A stretch of 64,000 bases of DNA from Novosphingobium sp. (GTDB lineage: Bacteria > Pseudomonadota > Alphaproteobacteria > Sphingomonadales > Sphingomonadaceae). Positions 26,510 through 33,741 of the stretch are shown here, piece after piece. A program made the translations under genes and the position numbers. The notes under the pieces are model-generated. The model had not been told where the DNA came from. It did not search any database and saw only the letters and a program-made list of their open reading frames with translations. How positions within the stretch are numbered: the first letter of the stretch is position 1; the number at the start of each line of letters is the position of its first letter. The stretch covers positions 660,117 to 724,116 of the forward strand of contig NZ_JAPZQX010000003.1 in the NCBI RefSeq assembly GCF_027531025.1, written 5' to 3'.

Positions 26510-28312
26510 TCAGGCCGTGGCGAAGGCCTCGACCGGCAGGGCCATGACCGCTTCGCAACCGGCTTCGATCTTGCGGCGCAGCGCAGCGCTGTCCGGACAG
26601 AACCGCTCACCGAAGTAACGCGCCGTGGTCAGCTTGGCTTCGTAGAACGCCTTGTCACCCTCGCCCTTGGCCAAGGCTTCGAGCGCCACTTCGCCCATCC
26701 GCAGCCACATCGAACCCAGCGCGACGATGCCCATGATGTGCATGTAATGGTGCGCGCCCGCGCCGACCTGGTTGGGATTGGCCATGCCGTTGGCCATGAG
26801 CCACATGGTCGCGGCCTTGAGATCGGCATTTGCCGCCTCGACCGCTGCCGCCAGCCCGGCCAGTTCCGGCTTGGCCTTGGCCGCGGCGCATTCGGCATCG
26901 ACGATGGCAAAGAAGGTCTGCACTGCGCGGCCACCGTTCTGGGCCAGCTTGCGGCCAACGAGGTCCATCGCCTGAATGCCGTTGGTGCCTTCATAGATCA
27001 TGGCGATGCGGGCATCGCGCACGAACTGGCTCATGCCCCATTCCTCAATGTAGCCATGGCCGCCGAAGACCTGCTGCATGTTGGTGGCCACGTCATAGCC
27101 CTTGTCGGTGCCATAGCCCTTGATCACCGGGGTGAGCAGGCTGATCAGGTCGTCGGCCTTCTGCCGCTCTTCCTCGCTCGCAGCCTTGTGGCTCAGGTCG
27201 ACCTGCAACGCGCCCCACATGCAGAGCGCGCGCATGGCTTCGGTAAAGGCCTTGGCATCCATCAGCATCCGGCGCACGTCCGGGTGGACGAACAGGGTAT
27301 CGGCCTTCTCGGCCGGCTCGGCCGCCCCGGTCAGGGCGCGGCCCTGGCGGCGCTCGCCGGCATATTTGACCGCATTCTGGTAAGCGACCTCGGCCTGGGC
27401 CAGGCCCTGGATACCGACACCAAGCCGCGCCGCATTCATCATGATGAACATGGCGGCGAGGCCCTTGTTCTCCTCACCCACCAGGTAGCCGGTCGCCCCG
27501 TCATAGTTCATCACGCAGGTCGCATTGCCGTGAATGCCCATCTTGTGTTCGATCGACCCGCACGAGACGGCATTGCGCGCACCCAGCGAGCCATCGTCGT
27601 TCACCAGCACCTTGGGGACGATGAACAGCGAGATGCCCTTGGTCGAATCCGGCGCATCGGGTGTCTTGGCCAGGACCAGGTGGATGATGTTCTCGGTCAG
27701 GTCGTGCTCGCCCGACGAGATGAAGATCTTGGTACCCGTGATGGCATAGCTGCCGTCGGCCTGCGCCACCGCGCGGGTGCGGATCAGGCCCAGGTCCGTG
27801 CCGCACTGGGGCTCGGTCAGGTTCATCGTGCCCAGCCATTCGCAGGCCACCATCTTGGGCACGTACTTGGCCTTCTGCTCCGGCGAGCCCTTGGCCAGGA
27901 TCGCCGAGATCGCCCCGGCGGTGAGCCCCGGATACATGCCGAACGCCTGGTTGGCGGACGACATGAACTCTTCCATCAGCATGCCCAGCACATGCGGCAA
28001 GCCCTGACCGCCAAACTCCTCGGGCACCGAGAGGGTCGACCAGCCCGCCGCGCGGAACTGGGCAAAGGCGTCCTTGTAGACCGAAGGAACGGTTACAGTG
28101 CCGTCAGGATGCCGGGTGCAGCCCTCCTGGTCACCGGCCAGGTTGATCGGCGCCAGCACTTCTGAGCAGAACTTGCCGGCTTCCTCGACCACGGCATCGA
28201 CCATGTCGGGCGTAGCGCTGGCAAAGCCGGGCAATGCAGCGTGGTCCTGCAGGCGCAGCACTTCATTGATCAGGAAGCGGGCGTCGCGAGTCGGTGCCTT
28301 GTAGACGGGCAT
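26510..28312 (-). CDS. Acyl-CoA dehydrogenase with C-terminal extension
   Basis: 600 aa FAD enzyme for the first step of fatty acid beta-oxidation. The core has MNLTEPQCGTDLGLIRTRA, ITGTKIFISSGEHDL and QVFGGHGYIEEWGMSQFVRDARI with the flavin and substrate motifs. The C-terminal 130 residues are the extra domain found in long acyl-CoA dehydrogenases of this class (about 600 aa against 380 in short-chain enzymes). The MerR gene immediately upstream on the same strand (25 bp) is its likely regulator. Confidence 0.93.
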   Translation of the reverse strand: MPVYKAPTRDARFLINEVLRLQDHAALPGFASATPDMVDAVVEEAGKFCSEVLAPINLAGDQEGCTRHPDGTVTVPSVYKDAFAQFRAAGWSTLSVPEEFGGQGLPHVLGMLMEEFMSSANQAFGMYPGLTAGAISAILAKGSPEQKAKYVPKMVACEWLGTMNLTEPQCGTDLGLIRTRAVAQADGSYAITGTKIFISSGEHDLTENIIHLVLAKTPDAPDSTKGISLFIVPKVLVNDDGSLGARNAVSCGSIEHKMGIHGNATCVMNYDGATGYLVGEENKGLAAMFIMMNAARLGVGIQGLAQAEVAYQNAVKYAGERRQGRALTGAAEPAEKADTLFVHPDVRRMLMDAKAFTEAMRALCMWGALQVDLSHKAASEEERQKADDLISLLTPVIKGYGTDKGYDVATNMQQVFGGHGYIEEWGMSQFVRDARIAMIYEGTNGIQAMDLVGRKLAQNGGRAVQTFFAIVDAECAAAKAKPELAGLAAAVEAANADLKAATMWLMANGMANPNQVGAGAHHYMHIMGIVALGSMWLRMGEVALEALAKGEGDKAFYEAKLTTARYFGERFCPDSAALRRKIEAGCEAVMALPVEAFATA

Positions 28313-28337
28313 GATGGGTCCTTCGGTATTGGGAGGG

Positions 28338-28784
28338 TTACGCCTTGGGCGCGTTTTCGAGGTCTTCGAGCCGGGCGATGAATTGCGTCAGTTCTGCAAT
28401 CGCCGAATCGATATCGGCCCGCTGCTGTTGCATCCGCTCGACCTGTTCCTTGCAGCGGGCGATGGTCACCCGGCGCTGCTCGACCCGGCCATCCCCCAGG
28501 TCGTAGAGGTCGATCATCTCCTTGATCTCGGTCAGGCTAAAGCCGACGTTCTTGGCCCGCATGATCCAGGCGAGGCGGGCCCGGTCGCGCTTGGAGTAGA
28601 TCCGCGACAGGCCGCTGCGGGCGGGGGCGATCAGGCCCTCGTCCTCGTAAAAGCGCAGGGCGCGGGCGGTTACGCCGAACTCGGCCGTCAGGTCGGAGAT
28701 CGTGAAATGCTCGCGTTCCAACGCGTCTGGCCGCTCAAGGTGAGCGCCATCGTGCACAGGCGTGATCTTCGCGGCCGATTCCAT
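28338..28784 (-). CDS. MerR-family regulator of fatty acid or branched-chain acid catabolism (LiuR-like)
   Basis: 148 aa with an N-terminal MerR helix-turn-helix (FTISDLTAEFGVTARALRFYEDEGL) and a coiled-coil dimerisation helix (about residues 95-140). It lacks the cysteines of metal sensors, which fits LiuR-type regulators that sense acyl-CoA compounds. It is encoded directly ahead of an acyl-CoA dehydrogenase and behind a palindromic promoter element at 28805-28820. Confidence 0.85.
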   Translation of the reverse strand: MESAAKITPVHDGAHLERPDALEREHFTISDLTAEFGVTARALRFYEDEGLIAPARSGLSRIYSKRDRARLAWIMRAKNVGFSLTEIKEMIDLYDLGDGRVEQRRVTIARCKEQVERMQQQRADIDSAIAELTQFIARLEDLENAPKA

Positions 28785-28804
28785 GTACCGCGAAATAGGT
28801 TCCC

Positions 28805-28820
28805 TTTACGTAAGCGTCAA
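28805..28820. promoter_or_regulatory. LiuR-like operator overlapping the merR promoter
   Basis: TTtACG-TAAG-CGTcAA, an inverted repeat of the form TTnACG-N4-CGTnAA, like published LiuR-type sites as I remember them. On the minus strand its edge is a -35 hexamer TTGACG followed, 17 bp on, by TATTTC. It overlaps the hisI stop codon. Autoregulation of the merR-acyl-CoA dehydrogenase unit is inferred. Confidence 0.5.
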
Positions 28821-29194
28821 TCACTGACCCGCACGAGCCAGTCGCCATCGAGCCGACGATAGAAACAGCTGGTCGCGCCGGTGTGGCAGGCCGGACCGGC
28901 CGGGCGGACGATCAGCAAGAGGGCGTCCTGATCGCAATCCACGCGGATTTCCTCGACCCGCAGGACATGGCCCGAGCTTTCGCCCTTCATCCACAGCCGC
29001 CCGCGCGAGCGCGAATGGAAGTGCGCCAGCCCGGTTTCGCGCGTCTTGGCCAGCGCCTCGGCATCCATGTGGGCCAGCATCAGCATGGTGCCGCTATCGG
29101 CATCGACCGCAACGGCGGTCACCAGGCCATTGGCATCGAAGCGGGGCAAAAAGGCGCTGCCCTGTTCGCGATCGGTGGGGTCGGTGTTGGTCAT
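28817..29194 (-). CDS. hisI: Phosphoribosyl-AMP cyclohydrolase
   Basis: Histidine biosynthesis step three: opens the purine ring of PR-AMP. 125 aa from ATG 29194 ([12 protein letters not shown]). Metal-binding motifs are present: [12 protein letters not shown] and the family signature [11 protein letters not shown]. It is a monofunctional HisI without the HisE domain. An upstream in-frame start at 29296 would add 34 residues with no family similarity. Confidence 0.94.
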   Translation of the reverse strand: MTNTDPTDREQGSAFLPRFDANGLVTAVAVDADSGTMLMLAHMDAEALAKTRETGLAHFHSRSRGRLWMKGESSGHVLRVEEIRVDCDQDALLLIVRPAGPACHTGATSCFYRRLDGDWLVRVSD

Positions 29195-29299
29195 GACGGA
29201 GTTCCTTGTTGCAGGATAACCACATGTGTCGACCAAAATCTGCCCCGATCTTGCTCGCCACTTTCCATCGACCCGCAATTCGGTGATTGATCGCATGCG

Positions 29300-29456
29300 G
29301 ACAGCGCAAGCGGCCCGGGTTCAGGGACCCATGGCAAGTCAAGCCACCGCATGAGGGATCGGGCGAGGCGTTCAAGGGGGAGCGCCTAATCGCGAAAGCG
29401 ACGCCCCACGGTTTCGTCACGAGGGCGCCCGGAGCTTCGGTTCCGGGCGTTTTCTC
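29300..29456 (+). ncRNA. Candidate structured small RNA ending in a strong terminator
   Basis: The 278-bp gap between hisI and comF (both minus strand) holds several helices on the plus strand. AGGCG/CGCCT lies around 29366-29387, a GAAA-capped helix TCGC-GAAA-GCGA lies around 29390-29401, and a terminator closes it at 29427-29456. No gene on the plus strand precedes the terminator, so a short independent transcript is the simplest explanation. The 5' end is a guess and no convincing promoter was found. I do not recognise the RNA family. Confidence 0.4.
29427..29456 (+). terminator. Rho-independent terminator with UUCG tetraloop
   Basis: Stem GCCCGGAGC / GTTCCGGGC (29427-29435 with 29440-29448, one G-T pair) closed by a TTCG tetraloop, followed by GTTTTCTC. 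It is oriented for plus-strand transcription. The minus strand has no T-run after the stem. Confidence 0.8.
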
Positions 29457-29472
29457 GTTGGGCCAGACCTGT

Positions 29473-30213
29473 TCAGGCCAGATCCAGCGCCTCGTCCAGC
29501 ACCCGCGCGAAGCAGGCGACCACCACCTGCTCCGCCCCGGCGCGTTTCAGCGCCCTGACGCAGGCTTCGCTGGTCGAACCGCTGGTCAGCACGTCATCGA
29601 CCAACAGGACTTTCGCCCCCCTGATCGTGCCCGCCCGCTTCGGGTTGACCGCAATCGCCCCGCTCAGCACCCGCATCCGCGCCGCCCTACCCAGTCCGCC
29701 CAGCATGGGCGTGGCCTTGCGCCGCACCAGGCCATCGACCAGCAGCCGCGCGCCCTTCGCCTTCGCGACCTCGCGCCCCAGCAGCGCCGACTGGTTGAAG
29801 CCGCGTCGCCACAACCGCCAGCGGTGCAAGGGCACCGGCACGATCAGCCAGTCCGCGCCCACCTGCCCGATTCGCGGCAGGATCAGTCGGGCCAGCTGGT
29901 CGGCCAGGGCAATCCGCCGCCCGTGCTTGAACGCCAGCACCAGCCTGCGCGAAGCATCATTATAGAGCGTCGCCGCCGCGATGCCGTCATGGAGTGGCGG
30001 ACTGGCGAGGCACGGCGCGCAGACCGATCCGGCGGCCATGCCATCCCCCAGCGGGCGCTGGCACTTGGCACAGGCCAGCTCACCCGGGATGACCAGCTCG
30101 GCCCAGCAGGCCGAACAGAGGCCGCCGTGTGCCGCCAGCGCCTCACCGCAGAGCGGGCAGCGCGGGGGCAAGACCAGATCGACCACCGGGGCGAGGCTTG
30201 GGGGAACCTGCAT
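29473..30213 (-). CDS. ComF family phosphoribosyltransferase-like protein
   Basis: 246 aa. The N-terminus has a zinc-ribbon-like pair of cysteine clusters (CPLCGE, CSACW, CAKCQ, CAPCL), and the C-terminal half is a type I phosphoribosyltransferase fold with the PRPP loop VLLVDDVLTSGST. ComF proteins take part in DNA uptake in competent bacteria, though the exact role of most homologs is unclear. It diverges from the methyltransferase gene. Confidence 0.9.
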   Translation of the reverse strand: MQVPPSLAPVVDLVLPPRCPLCGEALAAHGGLCSACWAELVIPGELACAKCQRPLGDGMAAGSVCAPCLASPPLHDGIAAATLYNDASRRLVLAFKHGRRIALADQLARLILPRIGQVGADWLIVPVPLHRWRLWRRGFNQSALLGREVAKAKGARLLVDGLVRRKATPMLGGLGRAARMRVLSGAIAVNPKRAGTIRGAKVLLVDDVLTSGSTSEACVRALKRAGAEQVVVACFARVLDEALDLA

Positions 30214-30264
30214 CGCCGATGACTATCGCTTGCACCGTCGCCCGGCGCAAGGCAGGGCGACGGC

Positions 30265-31020
30265 GTGACTGGCACCGCCCCGCCCCGGATCTTCGCCCCC
30301 ACCCGCCGCCTGGCTGCCCGCCGCCGCGCGCTGGCGCTGCAGGCCGCCCCCGAAGCCGCGCGCTACCTGATGGCCGACATGGCAGAGGATGTGATCGAGC
30401 GGCTTGGCTTCCTGCGCCATGTGCCGCAGCGGGCACTGCTGATCGGCATGATCGATCCCATGCTCGCCCAGCACCTCCAGTCCCTCGGCGCGGCTGTCAC
30501 CCTGGCCGATCCGGCCACCGGCTGGGATGACGAGCTGCCTTTCCCCGACCAGGGCTTTGACTTCATCGCCAGCCTGGGCACGCTCGATACGGTCAACGAC
30601 CTGCCCGGCGCGCTGATCCATATCCGCAACGCCCTTGCCCCCGGTGGCCTGGCCCTGGCCAGCTTCAGCGGCGCGGGCAGCCTGCCGGCGCTACGCGAGG
30701 CCATGCTGGCCGCCGATGGCGACCGCCCCGCCCCGCGCCTCCACCCGGCGGTCGATGTCCGCGCCGGGGGGCAACTGCTCCAGCGGGCCGGCTGGGCCAA
30801 CCCTGTGGTCGACAGCCGCAGCCTGGAGGTGCGGTTCCGCAGCCTCGACAGCCTGGTGGCCGACCTGCGCGCGCAGGCGCTGGGCAATGTCCTCGCCAGC
30901 CCCGGCCCGATCCTTTCCCGCAGCCAGCTCGCCACGGCCCGTGCCGCCTTCGGGACGGGCACGGTCGAGCGGTTCGAGATCCTGACCCTCAGCGGGTGGA
31001 AGCGCCCGTCAGTGGCCTGA
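30265..31020 (+). CDS. SAM-dependent methyltransferase (BioC/NDUFAF5-like)
   Basis: 251 aa starting with GTG 30265. Class I methyltransferase fold: ALLIGMIDP stands in motif I, FPDQGFDFIASLGTLDTVNDLPGALIHIRNALAPGGL covers motifs II-III. The N-terminal FAPTRRLAARRRALA and overall layout match the BioC-like/NDUFAF5-like group common next to comF in alphaproteobacteria. The glycine-rich loop is weak (LIGM), so activity is not certain. Its last 12 bp overlap the convergent ppdK end. Confidence 0.8.
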   Translation: MTGTAPPRIFAPTRRLAARRRALALQAAPEAARYLMADMAEDVIERLGFLRHVPQRALLIGMIDPMLAQHLQSLGAAVTLADPATGWDDELPFPDQGFDFIASLGTLDTVNDLPGALIHIRNALAPGGLALASFSGAGSLPALREAMLAADGDRPAPRLHPAVDVRAGGQLLQRAGWANPVVDSRSLEVRFRSLDSLVADLRAQALGNVLASPGPILSRSQLATARAAFGTGTVERFEILTLSGWKRPSVA

Positions 31021-33681
31021 GGCCAGCGCCGCCTGGGCCGCCGCCAGCCGGGCAATCGGCACGCGATAGGGGCTGGCTGAGACGTAATCGAGGCCGACCT
31101 TTTGGCAGAACGCGATGCTGGCGGGATCGCCGCCGTGTTCGCCGCAGATGCCCAGCTTGATGTCGGGCCGGGTCTTGCGCCCGCGCTCAGCCGCCAGTTC
31201 GACCAGCTGGCCCACGCCCTCGATATCGAGGCTGACGAACGGATCGCGCGCGAAGATGCCCTGCTCCACATAAGCCCCCAGGAACTTGGCCGCATCGTCG
31301 CGGCTGAGGCCCAGAGTGGTCTGCGTCAGGTCATTGGTGCCGAACGAGAAGAACTCGCCCACTTCGGCGATCCGGTCCGCCATCAGCGCGGCGCGCGGCA
31401 GCTCGATCATCGTGCCGACCTGATAGTCCAGCGTCTGGCCCTTTTCCGCAAAGACCGCGGCGGCGGTGCGATCGACCAGCGCCTTCAGGATTTCCAGCTC
31501 CTTGCGCGTGGCGACCAGCGGGATCATCACTTCGGGGACTGGCGCTTCCCCGCCTTGCGCCGCCACGTCGCAGGCCGCCTCAAAGATCGCGCGAGCCTGC
31601 ATCTCGTAGATCTCGGGGAAGGTGATCCCCAGGCGGCAACCGCGATGGCCCAGCATCGGGTTGAACTCGTGCAGTTCCGCCGCGCGCCGCTTCAGCCGGT
31701 CCACCCCCACGCCGATCGCGTCAGACAGATCGGCAAAGTCTGCGTCGGCATGGGGCAGGAACTCGTGCAGCGGCGGGTCGAGCAGGCGGATGGTTACGGG
31801 AAGCCCCGCCATCACCTCGAAGATCGCGTGGAAGTCCGCGCGCTGTTCCGGCAGCAGCTTGGCCAGGGCAGCGCGGCGGCCGGCCTCGTCCTCGGCGAGG
31901 ATCATCTGGCGCACGGCAGCGATCCGCTTGTCGTCGAAGAACATGTGCTCGGTCCGGCACAGGCCGATGCCTTCGGCCCCGAACTGGCGCGCCATCCGGC
32001 AGTCGGCCGGGGTCTCGGCATTGGTGCGCACCTTCATCCGGCGGTGCTGGTCGGCCCAGGCCATCAGCACGCCAAAGTCGCCCACCAGTTCCGGCTCGAT
32101 GGTCGGCACCAGTCCGGCCATGACCTGGCCATTGGCGCCATCAAGGGTGATGAGATCGCCTTCCTTCAGCTCGCGACTGCCGATCCGCAGCGTGCGGGTG
32201 GCGAGGTCGATCGAGACGCCCGATGCGCCGGAGACACAAGGGCGCCCCATGCCGCGCGCCACCACGGCGGCGTGTGACGTCATGCCGCCGCGCGCGGTCA
32301 GGATGCCCTTGGCCGCGTGCATGCCGTGGATGTCTTCCGGGCTGGTCTCGACGCGGACCAGGATCACCGCTTCGCCGCGTTCGGCGCGCTTTTCGGCCGT
32401 ATCGGCATCGAGCACGATCGCGCCCGATGCCGCACCGGGCGAAGCCGGCAGGCCGGTGGTCAGCACTTCGCGCGAGGCCTCGGGATCGAGCGTGGGGTGC
32501 AGCAGCTGATCAAGCGCCATCGGATCGACCCGGCGGATCGCGGTCGCCTCGTCGATCAGGCCCTCGGCCACCATGTCGACCGCCATCTTCAGCGCGGCCT
32601 TGGCGGTGCGCTTGCCGGTCCGGGTCTGGAGCATCCAGAGCTTGCCGCGTTCGACGGTAAACTCGATGTCCTGCATCTCGCGGTAATGCTTTTCGAGCAG
32701 CTCGAACACGGCGGCCAGCTCGGCATAGGCCGCGGGCATGGCCTCTTCCATGCTCAGCGGCTTGGCCCCGGCGCGTTCACGCGAATACTTGGTGAGGTAT
32801 TGCGGCGTGCGGATGCCGGCCACCACGTCCTCACCCTGGGCGTTGATCAGCCATTCGCCGTAATAGGCCTTCTCGCCGGTCGCCGGATCGCGGGTGAAGG
32901 CGACGCCCGTGGCCGAAGTATCGCCCATGTTGCCAAAGACCATGGCCTGGACGTTGACCGCCGTGCCCCAGTCACCGGGGATATTGTTCAGGCGGCGATA
33001 GACCTTGGCCCGGTCGGCATCCCAGCTATCGAACACCGCACGGATCGCGCCCCACAGCTGCTCGGTGGGGTCTTGCGGGAACGGCTGGCCCAGCGCGCGC
33101 TGGACGATGTCCTCATATTCCTTGACCAGCGCCTGCCAGTGTTCGGACTGCATCTCAACATCGGCATAGAAGCCATTGTCTTCCTTGGTGATTTCCAGCG
33201 CGTCCTCGAACAGGTGGTGATCCACCCCCAGCACCACGTCGGAATACATCTGGATGAAACGGCGATAGCTGTCCCAGGCAAAGCGGGCATCACCCGAGGA
33301 AGCCGCCAGCCCCTGCACCGTGACGTCATTGAGGCCAAGGTTGAGCACTGTGTCCATCATCCCCGGCATGGAGACGCGCGCGCCCGAGCGAACCGAGACC
33401 AGCAGCGGATCGGCCGGATCGCCGAACCTCTTGCCGACGGCAGCTTCGATATGGGCCAGCGCGGCCGCGACTTCGGCCTTCAGCGCGTCAGAGAACTCGC
33501 CGCCTTCCTTCAGGTAGCGGACGCACTCCTCGGTCGTGATCGTGAAGCCCGGCGGCACCGGCAGGCCGATCGCCGCCATCTCCGCCAGGTTCGCGCCCTT
33601 GCCGCCGACAATCGTCTTGTCCCGGCTGCGCGGATCATCGCTGTGGGCACCGCCGCCGAAAGTGTAGACCTGCTTGCTCAT
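31009..33681 (-). CDS. ppdK: Pyruvate, phosphate dikinase
   Basis: 890 aa enzyme interconverting pyruvate + ATP + Pi and PEP + AMP + PPi. The N-terminal ATP-grasp domain starts KTIVGGKGANLAEMAAIGLPVPPGF. The swivelling domain carries the phospho-histidine in GGMTSHAAVVARGMG. The C-terminal TIM barrel has the active-site cysteine in GICGEHGGDP. Length and all three domains are normal. It is followed on the same strand by nothing; it converges on the methyltransferase gene. Confidence 0.97.
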   Translation of the reverse strand: MSKQVYTFGGGAHSDDPRSRDKTIVGGKGANLAEMAAIGLPVPPGFTITTEECVRYLKEGGEFSDALKAEVAAALAHIEAAVGKRFGDPADPLLVSVRSGARVSMPGMMDTVLNLGLNDVTVQGLAASSGDARFAWDSYRRFIQMYSDVVLGVDHHLFEDALEITKEDNGFYADVEMQSEHWQALVKEYEDIVQRALGQPFPQDPTEQLWGAIRAVFDSWDADRAKVYRRLNNIPGDWGTAVNVQAMVFGNMGDTSATGVAFTRDPATGEKAYYGEWLINAQGEDVVAGIRTPQYLTKYSRERAGAKPLSMEEAMPAAYAELAAVFELLEKHYREMQDIEFTVERGKLWMLQTRTGKRTAKAALKMAVDMVAEGLIDEATAIRRVDPMALDQLLHPTLDPEASREVLTTGLPASPGAASGAIVLDADTAEKRAERGEAVILVRVETSPEDIHGMHAAKGILTARGGMTSHAAVVARGMGRPCVSGASGVSIDLATRTLRIGSRELKEGDLITLDGANGQVMAGLVPTIEPELVGDFGVLMAWADQHRRMKVRTNAETPADCRMARQFGAEGIGLCRTEHMFFDDKRIAAVRQMILAEDEAGRRAALAKLLPEQRADFHAIFEVMAGLPVTIRLLDPPLHEFLPHADADFADLSDAIGVGVDRLKRRAAELHEFNPMLGHRGCRLGITFPEIYEMQARAIFEAACDVAAQGGEAPVPEVMIPLVATRKELEILKALVDRTAAAVFAEKGQTLDYQVGTMIELPRAALMADRIAEVGEFFSFGTNDLTQTTLGLSRDDAAKFLGAYVEQGIFARDPFVSLDIEGVGQLVELAAERGRKTRPDIKLGICGEHGGDPASIAFCQKVGLDYVSASPYRVPIARLAAAQAALASGH

Positions 33682-33704
33682 TCAACCGGCCCTGTCGCTG
33701 CGGA

Positions 33705-33722
33705 CATGGACCACATGGACCA
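33705..33722. repeat. Two tandem copies of a 9-bp unit
   Basis: CATGGACCA repeated exactly twice in the 60-bp gap between glyS and ppdK. It is too short to assign a role. Confidence 0.5.
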
Positions 33723-33741
33723 CTGTCCTGGAGTGAAAAAA

